Assembly (NCBI RefSeq): GCF_011305995.1
Contig: NZ_CP049910.1
Location: forward strand, 3,906,001 to 3,970,000
DNA length: 64,000 bases
Source of the DNA: Diaphorobacter sp. HDW4A
GTDB lineage: Bacteria; Pseudomonadota; Gammaproteobacteria; Burkholderiales; Burkholderiaceae_C
Reading direction: 5' to 3'
The notes under the pieces were generated by a model, which was not told the origin of the DNA, did no database searches, and saw only the letters and a list, made by a program, of their open reading frames with translations. Both the position numbers and the translations under genes were made by a program. Shown one piece after another: positions 32,768 through 40,793 of the stretch; position 1 is the stretch's first letter; every line of letters starts with the position of its first letter.

Positions 32768-33118
32768 ATGAATGAAGCCAAGAAGAAGACCCGCCGGCGG
32801 CACAGCGCCGAGCTCAAGCAGCAGATCATTGCTCAGTGCGCCGAGCCGGGTGCATCGGTGGCCAGCATTGCCTTGTCGTACGGCATCAACGCCAACGTCG
32901 TTCACAAGTGGCGCCGCGAAGCGGGTGGCGCGCTGCCTGCACTCCAGGCCCCCGCATTCGTTCCAGTGCCGCTGCCGCCAGCGGCATGTTCACCAGGGCC
33001 TGCACTTGCACCAGACATCCGCATCGAGCTGCGCCGTGGCGCCACCACCGTCTCGGTGACCTGGCCATTGGATGCGGCCGACCAGTGCGCCGTGTGGATG
33101 CGAGAGCTGCTCAAGTGA
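32768..33118 (+). CDS. tnpA: IS66 TnpA, helix-turn-helix accessory protein
   Basis: 116 residues. The N-terminal half has the transposase-type helix-turn-helix: RRRHSAELKQQIIAQC then ASVASIALSYGINANVVHKWRRE (residues ~10-50). A proline-rich linker and a short C-terminal region follow. TnpA is one of three proteins needed by IS66 elements, with TnpB and TnpC. The ATG at 32768 is preferred to a GTG at 32759. The stop overlaps the GTG start of tnpB (GTGA), indicating translational coupling. Confidence 0.9.
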   Translation: MNEAKKKTRRRHSAELKQQIIAQCAEPGASVASIALSYGINANVVHKWRREAGGALPALQAPAFVPVPLPPAACSPGPALAPDIRIELRRGATTVSVTWPLDAADQCAVWMRELLK

Positions 33119-33447
33119 TCCGGGTTGATGCGCTGTGGCTGGCCACTGAGCCGCTGGACATGAGATCGGGCACCGAGACGGCGCTGGCTCGCGTGGTGTC
33201 GGTCTTCGGCGCAGCGCGCCCGCACCACGCCTACCTGTTCGCCAATCGACGCGCCAACCGCATGAAGGTGCTGGTGCACGACGGCATCGGTGTGTGGCTG
33301 GCAGCGCGTCGCCTCAACAGCGGCAAGTTCGTCTGGCCGCGTGATGCGGCAAGCACCGCCTCGCTCACCCGAGCCCAGTTCGATGCGCTGGTGCTGGGCC
33401 TGCCCTGGCAGCGCCTTGGCAACGGTGGTGTCATCACCGTGGTCTGA
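33115..33447 (+). CDS. tnpB: IS66 TnpB (Orf2) accessory protein
   Basis: 110 residues with GTG start inside the tnpA stop. It matches the short IS66 Orf2 family: WLATEPLDMRSGTETALARVV near the start, HHAYLFANRRANRMKVLVHDG in the middle and LNSGKFVWPR near residue 70. The family is required for IS66 transposition but has no known enzymatic activity. Length is standard. Confidence 0.92.
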   Translation: MIRVDALWLATEPLDMRSGTETALARVVSVFGAARPHHAYLFANRRANRMKVLVHDGIGVWLAARRLNSGKFVWPRDAASTASLTRAQFDALVLGLPWQRLGNGGVITVV

Positions 33448-33522
33448 CTCTGAAGCGCAGACCGGTGCTTGCCAATTGGGGCATGCGCCAATGGTGCGCG
33501 TGTGCCAGTGCTGGCACAGTGG

Positions 33523-35058
33523 ATGCCCATGGTGGTCGAGCCTCAATCCCTGCAGAGCCTGAGCGCAGAAGAGCTGCGTGAGCTGACCACGCGCCTCATG
33601 ACGCAGCTGCGCCACCAGAGCGCGTTGCTGGACAAACTCACGCACGAGAACGCGCTCTTGAAGCGCATGAAGTTCGCAGCTCAATCCGAACGCTTCAACC
33701 CCGAACAGAAGAGCCTGCTCGAAGACGAGATCGAGGCCGACCTGGCAGCCGTGGCCACCGAGATCGATGCGCTGCAAGAAGCGCAGGCGCCCGCCAAGGT
33801 TGAAGAGAAGAAGGTTCCCAAGCGCGCGCCGCTGCCAGCCAACCTGCCGCGGCGCGAGATCCGCCACGAGCCCGACTCGACCACCTGTGCCTGCGGTTGC
33901 CAGATGAAGCGCGTGGGCGAGGACGTGGCCGAGAAGCTGGACTATGTGCCTGGCGTCTTCAGCGTCGAGCGCCACATCCGGGGCAAGTGGGCTTGTGCGA
34001 AGTGCGAGACGCTCACCCAAGTCCCCGTCGATCCGCACATCATCGACAAGGGCATCCCCACCACCGGGCTGCTGGCGCAGGTGCTGGTGGCCAAGTACGC
34101 CGATCACCTTCCGCTGTACCGCCAGGAAGCGATCTTTGGTCGAGCTGGTCTCGCGATCCCGCGTTCCACGCTCGCTCAGTGGGTGGGCGCGTGTGGCGTG
34201 CAGTTGCAGCCACTTGTGGATGCCATGAGAAACGAGCTGCTGCAGCACCGCGTGCTGCATGCCGATGAGACGCCGGTGTCCATGCTCAAGCCGGGCAACG
34301 GAAAGACGCACCGGGCCTACCTCTGGGCCTATGCCACGGGTGCCTTCGAGAACACCAAGGTGATCGTCTACGACTTCTGCGAATCACGCTCGGGCGAACA
34401 TGCCCGGCGCTTCCTGGGCGACTGGAGAGGCAGCCTCACCTGTGACGACTTCAGCGGCTACAAAGCCTTGATCGCCAGCGGCGTGACCGAGGTCGGTTGC
34501 CTGGCGCACGCGCGGCGCAAGTTCTTCGATCTGCATGCAGCTAACCAGAGCCAGATCGCCGAGTTCGCGCTGCAGCAGTTCGGTCGGGTCTACGAAATCG
34601 AGCGCGAGGTCAAGGAGCTCAGCGCCGATCAGCGCCGGGCCATCCGGCAACAACAAACGAAGCCGCTGCTCGATGCCTTGCACCAGTGGATGCTGCTGCA
34701 ACGCCAGAAGGTGCCCGAAGGTTCAGCGAGCGCCAAGGCGCTGGACTACAGCCTGCGGCGCTGGGTGGCGTTGACCCGGTTCGTCGACGATGGGCAACTG
34801 CCTTTGGACAACAACTGGATCGAGAACCAGATCCGGCCCATTGCCATTGGTCGCAACAACTGGCTCTTCGCTGGCAGCCTGCGCGCGGGCCAACGCGCCG
34901 CCGCCGTCATGAGCTTGATCCAGTCAGCGCGCATGAACGGGCATGACCCCTACGCCTACCTGCGCGATGTGATGGCACGTCTGCCCATGCAGCGCGCCAG
35001 CCGCATCCATGATCTTTTGCCACATCGCTGGCAGTCCACCACTGCTTCAAATCTGTAG
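33523..35058 (+). CDS. tnpC: IS66 TnpC DDE transposase
   Basis: 511 residues from the ATG at 33523. A coiled-coil/leucine-rich N-terminus leads to a zinc finger (CACGCQMK and CAKC, residues ~120-160) and the DDE catalytic domain: Asp in LHADETPVS near residue 247, Asp in [10 protein letters not shown] near residue 308 and Glu in [19 protein letters not shown] near residue 434. All three acidic residues are present, and the C-terminus ([10 protein letters not shown]) is the normal family ending, so the transposase looks functional. The last 12 bp overlap the end of merR. Confidence 0.93.
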   Translation: MPMVVEPQSLQSLSAEELRELTTRLMTQLRHQSALLDKLTHENALLKRMKFAAQSERFNPEQKSLLEDEIEADLAAVATEIDALQEAQAPAKVEEKKVPKRAPLPANLPRREIRHEPDSTTCACGCQMKRVGEDVAEKLDYVPGVFSVERHIRGKWACAKCETLTQVPVDPHIIDKGIPTTGLLAQVLVAKYADHLPLYRQEAIFGRAGLAIPRSTLAQWVGACGVQLQPLVDAMRNELLQHRVLHADETPVSMLKPGNGKTHRAYLWAYATGAFENTKVIVYDFCESRSGEHARRFLGDWRGSLTCDDFSGYKALIASGVTEVGCLAHARRKFFDLHAANQSQIAEFALQQFGRVYEIEREVKELSADQRRAIRQQQTKPLLDALHQWMLLQRQKVPEGSASAKALDYSLRRWVALTRFVDDGQLPLDNNWIENQIRPIAIGRNNWLFAGSLRAGQRAAAVMSLIQSARMNGHDPYAYLRDVMARLPMQRASRIHDLLPHRWQSTTASNL

Positions 35059-35484
35059 CGGAGGCGACTGCCTCTCCATTGCCGCAATCAGCGGGCAACG
35101 GACTTTGCCTCTCCCAGAACTGCAGAGATCGATCAGTTCAGAGAGTACGGCTTCCATTCGGTGCAGGTCTGCAAGCTTGAGTTGAACTTCGGCGAGCTTG
35201 GACTCTGCGTGTGTACGGGCTTGAGCGCAGCTCGCACCATCGTCGAGTTGCAGCAACTGCGCGGTCTCATCCAGGCTGAACCCCAGCCGCTTCGCAGTCT
35301 TGATGAAATGCAATCGCGATAGGTCATTCTGGTCATATCGCCGAATGCTGCCCTGGGGCCGTTCTGGCTCGGGCATCAGCTCCTTGCGTTGGTAGAACCG
35401 TATGGTCTCTACATTGACACCGGCCGCCTTGGCCAGATCACCAATGGTCAAGCCGGGGTGGGCATGCGGAAGAGGAAGGCTCAT
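35047..35484 (-). CDS. merR: MerR mercury-responsive regulator
   Basis: 145 residues. The winged helix ([23 protein letters not shown], residues ~12-34) is followed by the dimerisation helix. The three mercury-binding cysteines are kept: C86, C121 and C130, with the CX8C spacing typical of MerR. It represses and, with Hg(II), activates the divergent merT promoter by untwisting a 19-bp spacer; that spacer is present here. The final residues ([10 protein letters not shown]) differ from common MerR tails and are encoded where the gene abuts tnpC, so the tail may have been shaped by the junction. Confidence 0.93.
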   Translation of the reverse strand: MSLPLPHAHPGLTIGDLAKAAGVNVETIRFYQRKELMPEPERPQGSIRRYDQNDLSRLHFIKTAKRLGFSLDETAQLLQLDDGASCAQARTHAESKLAEVQLKLADLHRMEAVLSELIDLCSSGRGKVRCPLIAAMERQSPPLQI

Positions 35485-35489
35485 GGTGC

Positions 35490-35520
35490 TTGACTCCGTA
35501 CCAATGTACGGGACTAAGCT
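35490..35520 (+). promoter_or_regulatory. mer operator/promoter with 19-bp spacer
   Basis: -35 TTGACT (35490-35495) and -10 TAAGCT (35515-35520) are 19 bp apart, the over-long spacing used by MerR. Between them lies the dyad CCGTAC-CAAT-GTACGG, the MerR site. The merT ATG is only 6 nt beyond the -10 element. Confidence 0.9.
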
Positions 35521-35526
35521 TAAGCC

Positions 35527-35901
35527 ATGTCAACAAAATCTACAGACATTTCTGCCCGTGCCACTGGCGGTGGAAAGGCCTTGATCGCGGGTGGCCTGTC
35601 CGCGCTCCTTGCGTCCGCCTGCTGCCTTGGCCCTCTGGTGCTGATCATGCTGGGCATCTCTGGAGCATGGATCAGCACGTTGACGCTGCTGGAGCCGTAC
35701 CAACCACTGTTCATTGGTGCAGCCACTATCGCCTTGATCTTTGCGGCGCGCCGGATATGGCGCCCGGTTGTGGCCTGTGAAGCGGGACAGGTATGTCAGC
35801 GGCCGATGGTCAGCCTCTCCTACAAGGTGCTGTTTGCCCTGGTGACCCTGTTGCTGGTGGCCGCGCTGGTGTTCCCCCTGTTCGCCCACTGGTTCTACTG
35901 A
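35527..35901 (+). CDS. merT: MerT mercuric ion membrane transporter
   Basis: 124 residues with three hydrophobic spans. The cysteine pair C32-C33 lies in [11 protein letters not shown] in the first span, and the cytoplasmic-side cysteines C84 and C90 are in [10 protein letters not shown], matching MerT. MerT takes Hg(II) from MerP and passes it into the cytoplasm. The ATG is 6 nt after the -10 hexamer, implying a leaderless or near-leaderless mRNA; a TTG at codon 19 is the only obvious later alternative. The stop overlaps an ATG in the merP frame (TGATG). Confidence 0.92.
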   Translation: MSTKSTDISARATGGGKALIAGGLSALLASACCLGPLVLIMLGISGAWISTLTLLEPYQPLFIGAATIALIFAARRIWRPVVACEAGQVCQRPMVSLSYKVLFALVTLLLVAALVFPLFAHWFY

Positions 35902-35915
35902 TGAAAGGCTCCGAC

Positions 35916-36200
35916 ATGAAGCGGTTGATCATGACCACTGCAGCACTCTTGCTGCTGACGCCCGGCTGGGCTGCCCAACAAAGCGTCACTCTGTCGGTGC
36001 CCGGCATGAGTTGTGCCACTTGCCCCATCACGGTGAAGAAGGCACTGACCCAGATCGACGGAGTCATTGGCGTCAAATCCAACCTGGCCAAACGAGAGAC
36101 CACGGTGGTCTTTGATGACACCAAGGTCAAGGTGGACGTGCTGACCAAGGCCACCACGGAAGCTGGATTCCCGTCATCTGTTGCCCCGGCAAAGCCGTAA
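35916..36200 (+). CDS. merP: MerP periplasmic mercury-binding protein
   Basis: 94 residues. The signal peptide (MKRLIMTTAALLLLTPGWAA) precedes a heavy-metal-associated domain with GMSCATCPITVKKAL, the two Hg-binding cysteines at C33 and C36. AAAGG precedes the chosen ATG at 7 nt; an upstream in-frame ATG at 35901 overlaps the merT stop. MerP binds Hg(II) in the periplasm for MerT. The stop codon overlaps the next start (TAATG). Confidence 0.93.
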   Translation: MKRLIMTTAALLLLTPGWAAQQSVTLSVPGMSCATCPITVKKALTQIDGVIGVKSNLAKRETTVVFDDTKVKVDVLTKATTEAGFPSSVAPAKP

Positions 36201-36424
36201 TGGATTTGATCTTGGACTCTGTTCTGACGTGCCCTGAGTGTGGGCATGCCAAGAACGAAACAATGCCGACGGACGCGTGCCAATGGTTCTACGAGTGCGA
36301 AAGTTGCCACACGGTCTTGCGCCCAAAACCGGGCCATTGTTGTGTGTTCTGCTCGTTCGGTTCGGTGCCGTGCCCTCCAATCCAGGCCGGTGGCGACGAA
36401 GCTTGCTGCGGCTCCAAAACGTAG
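36200..36424 (+). CDS. GDCCVxC-type cysteine-rich protein linked to mer
   Basis: 74 residues with nine cysteines. CPECGH near the start and CESC form a probable zinc ribbon; the later GHCCVFCSFGSVPCPPIQ matches the GDCCVxC-type family signature with the aspartate replaced by histidine. Relatives (some of them selenoproteins) are found next to mercury genes, but their function is not established. The start overlaps the merP stop (TAATG), so it is co-translated with merP. It is the last gene before the right terminal repeat. Confidence 0.8.
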   Translation: MDLILDSVLTCPECGHAKNETMPTDACQWFYECESCHTVLRPKPGHCCVFCSFGSVPCPPIQAGGDEACCGSKT

Positions 36425-36460
36425 GGGTCACTCCACCTCTGCGACTTCCAGCGGTAGATC

Positions 36461-36484
36461 AGGGTGGGGTGCCCGGACGCTTAC
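36461..36484 (-). repeat. Right terminal inverted repeat of the element
   Basis: Reads GTAAGCG...CCCACCCT on the minus strand, matching the left repeat at 20 of 24 positions. It is followed outward by the second copy of CGATGACG (36485-36492). Confidence 0.9.
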
Positions 36485-36590
36485 CGATGACGGCCTTTTC
36501 AAGCCATTGGACGGTGTCGGCCACCACTTGGCCGTCGCGCACTGCGAGCGCTGAATCTGTGGGGGACGCGGAAGTGTTCTCTTCGGACAT
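36485..36590 (-). pseudogene. DUF1415 gene, 5' part, split by the IS66-type element
   Basis: The first 35 codons plus one base of the host gene, from the ATG at 36590 (MSEENTSASP...) to the conserved VQWLEKAVIG segment, ending exactly at the target duplication. The remaining 521 bp are at 32158-32678. Joining the parts with a single duplication copy restores the frame through AVIGLNLCPF, a family hallmark. This proves the element inserted into an intact gene. Confidence 0.9.
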
Positions 36591-36666
36591 GGATGTATTT
36601 CGTGGGATCTGAGGGGCAGTATTTTAGGCCCCCGCCCTTTTTGCATCCGCTGGCGGGTCTTGCGCT

Positions 36667-37872
36667 TCAAGCGCTGAGCAGCCGCGAACCCGTCAGCCGC
36701 TCGTGCTCGCGCCCGGCATAGCGGTCGGTCATGCCCGCAATGAAATCCGCCACCACGCGCGCGCGTTTGAGTTCATCACCCGCCAGCGCCTGCGCTGCCT
36801 GCGCGGGCGGCATCTCGGACGGGGTCTGCAGGTAGATCGCGAACAGCTCGCGGATCACCTGCTGCGCAAGCGCCATGGTGTCCATCACCTGCGCATGGCG
36901 GTACAGCTCGCGAAACAGAAACTGCTTGAGCGCCAGCGACTCGGCACACATCTGCGCCGAAAACTGCACCAGCGCGGGCGCACGGCGCACATCGTCCACA
37001 CTGTCTGGAGCGTGTCCGGCAATCGCGCGCGAGGTCGCGTTGATCACGTCGTAGACCTGATCACTGAGCATGCGGCGAATGGTTTCGTTGAGCAATCGGC
37101 GCTGACCGGATTCGGCCTGCAATTGAGGATGGGCGGCGAGCGCCTGCAGTCTGTAGCGCTCGAACAAAGGCACGGAGCACAGCTGCTCCATGCTGATGAG
37201 TCCCGAGCGCACACCATCATCCACATCGTGCGCGTTGTAGGCGATTTCGTCGGCGAGGTTGCAGAGCTGCGCCTCCAGACTGGGCTGCCAGCCGCGCAGA
37301 AAGCGCTCGCCGACGCCATGCGGCTCGCGCTGCTCGATGAGCTCGGCATTGCGCCGCGAACAGTGCTTGAGAATGCCCTCGCGCGTCTCGAAGGTGAGGT
37401 TGATGCCGTCATAGTCGGGATAGCGTTCCTCGAGCGTGTCCACCACACGCAGGCTCTGCAGGTTGTGCTCAAAGCCACCCCAGTCCTTCATGCATTCATT
37501 GAGCGCGTCCTGTCCGGCGTGACCAAACGGCGTATGCCCCAGATCGTGGGCCAGGCAAACGGCCTCAACCAGATCTTCGTTGAGCCTGAGCGAACGGGCA
37601 ATCGATCGCCCCAACTGCGCCACTTCGAGAGAATGCGTCAGGCGCGTGCGGAACAGATCGCCCTCGTGATTGAGGAACACCTGCGTCTTATAGACCAGCC
37701 GACGAAACGCGGTGGAATGCACGATGCGGTCACGGTCCCGCTGAAACTCGGAGCGCGTCGGCGCGGGCGGCTGAGGAAAGCGTCGCCCGCGACTTTGGTC
37801 GGAATGGCAGGCACAGGAAGCGAGAGGCTGGTGGTTCATCAACACATGCTGCAAGTCTTCGCTCCTTCGCAT
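36667..37872 (-). CDS. dgt: dGTPase (deoxyguanosinetriphosphate triphosphohydrolase)
   Basis: 401 residues from the ATG at 37872 (GAGACGAG upstream); a GTG at 37890 and an ATG at 37839 are alternatives. The HD-domain metal ligands are visible: H in FRTRLTHSLEVAQLGR (near residue 80), HD in CLAHDLGHTPFGHAGQ and D in NLADEIAYNAHDVDDG. RRFPQPPAPTRSEFQRDRDRIVHSTAFRRL is the usual start of the type 1 dGTPase-like group. The enzyme splits dGTP to deoxyguanosine and triphosphate. It lies directly downstream of aroB, and the split DUF1415 gene is next on the same strand. Confidence 0.92.
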   Translation of the reverse strand: MRRSEDLQHVLMNHQPLASCACHSDQSRGRRFPQPPAPTRSEFQRDRDRIVHSTAFRRLVYKTQVFLNHEGDLFRTRLTHSLEVAQLGRSIARSLRLNEDLVEAVCLAHDLGHTPFGHAGQDALNECMKDWGGFEHNLQSLRVVDTLEERYPDYDGINLTFETREGILKHCSRRNAELIEQREPHGVGERFLRGWQPSLEAQLCNLADEIAYNAHDVDDGVRSGLISMEQLCSVPLFERYRLQALAAHPQLQAESGQRRLLNETIRRMLSDQVYDVINATSRAIAGHAPDSVDDVRRAPALVQFSAQMCAESLALKQFLFRELYRHAQVMDTMALAQQVIRELFAIYLQTPSEMPPAQAAQALAGDELKRARVVADFIAGMTDRYAGREHERLTGSRLLSA

Positions 37873-37902
37873 CTCGTCTCGCCAATTCACTCGTTCATGG
37901 GT

Positions 37903-39000
37903 TCATTCGCAGCAGGCGTCGATCACTTCTCGCACCAACGCATCCGGCGCGGGCCGCATAATGGCCTTGCCCGGTCCGTCGATCAGCACGAAGCGGATCT
38001 CGCCCGCCTCCGATTTCTTATCGATACGCATGAGCTGGAGATAGCGACCGGCGTTATCGTCAGCATCAATGCGCGGACCACGCACCGGCAATCCCGCGCG
38101 CTCGATCAGCGCACGCAGACGCCGCACAAAGGCCTCGTCCACCATGCCAAGGCGCTTGGACAATTCAGCCGCCATCACCATGCCAGCCGCAACGCCTTCC
38201 CCATGCAGCCATTTGCCGTAGCCCATGCCCGCCTCAATCGCATGACCAAAGGTATGGCCGAAATTCAAAATCGCCCGCAACCCGGACTCGCGCTCGTCCT
38301 GGCCCACAACCCAAGCCTTGATCTCGCAGCTGCGCTTAACCGCATGGGCCAAGGCCGACCTGTCGCGCTGGAGCAGCGCATCCATATTGCTCTCAAGCCA
38401 AGAGAAGAATTCCATGTCGTAGATCGGCCCATACTTGATGATCTCCCCAACCCCCGCCGCCAACTCGCGCGCGGGCAAGGTATCGAGCGTGTCGAGATCG
38501 CACACCACCCACTGCGGCTGGTAGAACGCACCGATCATGTTTTTGCCGAGAGGATGATTGATAGCAGTTTTGCCACCAACGGAAGAGTCCACTTGGGCGA
38601 GCAAGGTGGTCGGCACCTGAACAAACGGCACCCCGCGCATGTAGCTGGCAGCGGCAAAACCAGTCATGTCACCGATGACACCACCACCGAGCGCGAACAG
38701 CACGGCCTTGCGGTCGGCACCGTTCTCAAGCAGCGCGTCGAAGATCTTCTGCAACGTCTGCCAGGTTTTGTATTCCTCGCCGTCAGGGAGGATGACGGTG
38801 TGCACGGCACGGTATTGCCCCTGCAATGCACTCTGCAGCTTGCTCACATAGAGAGGCGCCACGGTTTCGTTGGTGACTATCAGGGCTGATGTGCCTTGGG
38901 GCAAAGCACGGTTTGCATTCAGGTCAGTAAGCAATCCCTCGCCGATATCGATGAAGTAACTGCGCTCATCCAGTGGGATTTCGACGGAAACGGGAGACAT
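37903..39000 (-). CDS. aroB: 3-dehydroquinate synthase
   Basis: 365 residues from the ATG at 39000. NAD-binding and zinc-site motifs include [35 protein letters not shown] (near residue 100), [27 protein letters not shown], and the zinc histidines in [11 protein letters not shown] (near residue 255) plus [11 protein letters not shown]. It closes DAHP to 3-dehydroquinate, the second step of the shikimate pathway. The terminator upstream cuts it off from the pil genes, so it needs its own promoter; TACACT about 40 bp before the ATG is a possible -10. Confidence 0.96.
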   Translation of the reverse strand: MSPVSVEIPLDERSYFIDIGEGLLTDLNANRALPQGTSALIVTNETVAPLYVSKLQSALQGQYRAVHTVILPDGEEYKTWQTLQKIFDALLENGADRKAVLFALGGGVIGDMTGFAAASYMRGVPFVQVPTTLLAQVDSSVGGKTAINHPLGKNMIGAFYQPQWVVCDLDTLDTLPARELAAGVGEIIKYGPIYDMEFFSWLESNMDALLQRDRSALAHAVKRSCEIKAWVVGQDERESGLRAILNFGHTFGHAIEAGMGYGKWLHGEGVAAGMVMAAELSKRLGMVDEAFVRRLRALIERAGLPVRGPRIDADDNAGRYLQLMRIDKKSEAGEIRFVLIDGPGKAIMRPAPDALVREVIDACCE

Positions 39001-39083
39001 ATATTTCTGTGCCAAAAGAGAGGGGTGACCTGCGGAAGTGTAGGGCACTTCAAAGTGGCGCGTGGTTCAAGCCATGTCAAAAC

Positions 39084-39115
39084 AAAAAAGCCCCGAAAAT
39101 CATTCCGGGGCTTTT
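39084..39115 (-). terminator. Intrinsic terminator after the pil/Ig-lipoprotein operon
   Basis: AAAAGCCCCG / CGGGGCTTTT stem (39086-39115) with a T run on the minus strand, between the Ig-domain lipoprotein gene and aroB. Confidence 0.88.
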
Positions 39116-39177
39116 GAGATGCTGAAGTGACTGCTCTTTCCAGAGCTAGCCACTTCTGTTGACTCACGATATCGTGA

Positions 39178-40776
39178 TCAAGGGCACTGTTGAGTGGAAC
39201 CAGCGCTCAGAGTGAACGAAACGCGCTTGGACACAGTCGCGCTGCCACGCTTGGCGGTCACCAAAAAGCCTTGTGGGCCGCATGCATCACCAGTGATGGT
39301 AGTAGTCGTCACAGGGGGCGTTCCCGCCGTAGTAGTAGTGGTGACCGATGTTGGGGTGCCACTTACAAAACCAATACCGGCTGCAGAGGAACTACCAGCC
39401 AACCACTTTGGCAGTCCACCAAAGGTCCACTCTACGGCGACTGTCGGATCACCACCCGTAGCAGAGAAGCCATACTGATACACCGACCCCATAGTGGCAT
39501 TCGGAATTGCGCAGGTGTTGTTGATATCACCTGAGCAACCGCTCAGATTGATGGACAAAGCATCTGCTGTTGCAGTACCCGTTACCGCGACCGTCAGATT
39601 CTTTTGAACTGTCGTACCTGCATTGTCCGTCACCTTGATCACCAATGGGTAGGTACCGACCGTTTTCACAGATGGCGTACCCGAGATCAAACCAGCGCTG
39701 TTCAACGCCAGACCCAAGGGCATGGTGCCACTCACCAAAGACCATGCATAAGGTGCATTTCCTCCCGACGCTTCCAGTGCGAAGGTATAGGGCATTCCAT
39801 TGACGGCATCAGGTATTGCCGTTGTAACCATCGCCAGCGCGGTCGACGAAATAACACTGTCGTAAGCAGTGACGACCAGATATGAGGTGATCGCATCCTG
39901 AATGCCATTCGCGACATTGTTGTCCGAACGATCTGTCACGAACTGCAGCAAAATCGGGCCCTTGTTGGGACCGCTCTGCAACGAGAACAGCGCAGTACCG
40001 CCGACACTTTGAACGCGGATGGAGGAACTCTTCTGTGAAGACGCTGTAAGCAGCGCACCAACGCTTGCATCGTTGCTTGCCGTAGTCAACGGCAGTACGC
40101 TGACTTGAAGATTGGCAGCAGTCGGATTCGGAACTGCCTGGTTGGCGTCGTCATACAGCGAAGCCTGAATAGCCACACTATTAGCCAAATTGACCAAATT
40201 TGTGCTTGTCCCGAGAGGGGCCGTAGCCTGCGCTTGGCCAATCACCCAAGCCGCCTTGCCTGTAGACGCACCGACGGTGATATCCACACTTGCGGCGATT
40301 ACCTTACTGTCACGCGGATCGGTCACAGAACATGTGATACGAGTAGTTCCCGCTTGAGTTCCCGCATGGAAGTGAAAAGAGTTGCCACCTGAATTTGAGC
40401 CAAGGGTAATAGAGCGATACGCATTGGGCACCTTGACGCCGTTCACGTCCGTTTCGTGCGAACTATCCCCATCCAAATAATACAAAGCACCCGAATCCAA
40501 ACCAGCAGCTGTATTACACGCAAAGATATCCGTGCCACCTGGAATTGGCTTGCCATCGGTCTCTGCGCTCACATACAACGTGGTCGTATAGCGCGCATAT
40601 GCACCAATAGTCGCAACATTGGTACTAGGATCGATATTGATAGGCAGCTGCGTCTTGTCAGCCCTCAGCGAAATTGTGTAGGGCTGTGCAGACGTCCCCC
40701 CGCTACCACCGCCGCCGCCGCATGCAGTGATCACCGCAGCGATCAGAAGCGACGATAGTCTCAAAATTTTCTTCAT
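39178..40776 (-). CDS. Lipoprotein with putative Ig-like repeats
   Basis: 532 residues from the ATG at 40776 (AAGG upstream). A lipoprotein signal ends at ITACGGGG, giving an N-terminal cysteine near residue 19. The body has Ig-like beta domains; the clearest is a cadherin-like He_PIG repeat (MPYTFALEASGGNAPYAWSLVSG then PLGLALNSAGLISGTPS), with a second copy near the C-terminus (YQYGFSATGGDPTVAVEWTF...GLPKWL). A threonine-rich run (TTTTTAGTPPVTTTT) lies near residue 490. It is 17 bp downstream of pilQ and ahead of a terminator, so it is co-transcribed with the pilus genes. A surface or secretin-linked role is inference. Confidence 0.75.
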   Translation of the reverse strand: MKKILRLSSLLIAAVITACGGGGGSGGTSAQPYTISLRADKTQLPINIDPSTNVATIGAYARYTTTLYVSAETDGKPIPGGTDIFACNTAAGLDSGALYYLDGDSSHETDVNGVKVPNAYRSITLGSNSGGNSFHFHAGTQAGTTRITCSVTDPRDSKVIAASVDITVGASTGKAAWVIGQAQATAPLGTSTNLVNLANSVAIQASLYDDANQAVPNPTAANLQVSVLPLTTASNDASVGALLTASSQKSSSIRVQSVGGTALFSLQSGPNKGPILLQFVTDRSDNNVANGIQDAITSYLVVTAYDSVISSTALAMVTTAIPDAVNGMPYTFALEASGGNAPYAWSLVSGTMPLGLALNSAGLISGTPSVKTVGTYPLVIKVTDNAGTTVQKNLTVAVTGTATADALSINLSGCSGDINNTCAIPNATMGSVYQYGFSATGGDPTVAVEWTFGGLPKWLAGSSSAAGIGFVSGTPTSVTTTTTAGTPPVTTTTITGDACGPQGFLVTAKRGSATVSKRVSFTLSAGSTQQCP

Positions 40777-40793
40777 CTCATTCACCTTACAAA

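Larger units (their letters stand above)
32687..36484 (+). mobile_element. IS66-type element carrying mer passenger genes
   Basis: The 3,798-bp element begins GTAAGCG and ends CGCTTAC, the usual tips of IS66-family elements. The terminal repeats match at 20 of the first 24 positions. The flanks are a perfect 8-bp duplication, CGATGACG, the size IS66 elements make. Contents in order: tnpA, tnpB, tnpC (plus), merR (minus), merT, merP and a GDCCVxC-type gene (plus). The tnpC and merR ends overlap by 12 bp, and only 60 bp separate the last passenger gene from the right repeat. All reading frames are intact. The clean duplication and precise disruption of the host gene indicate insertion of the whole unit. 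Confidence 0.9.
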
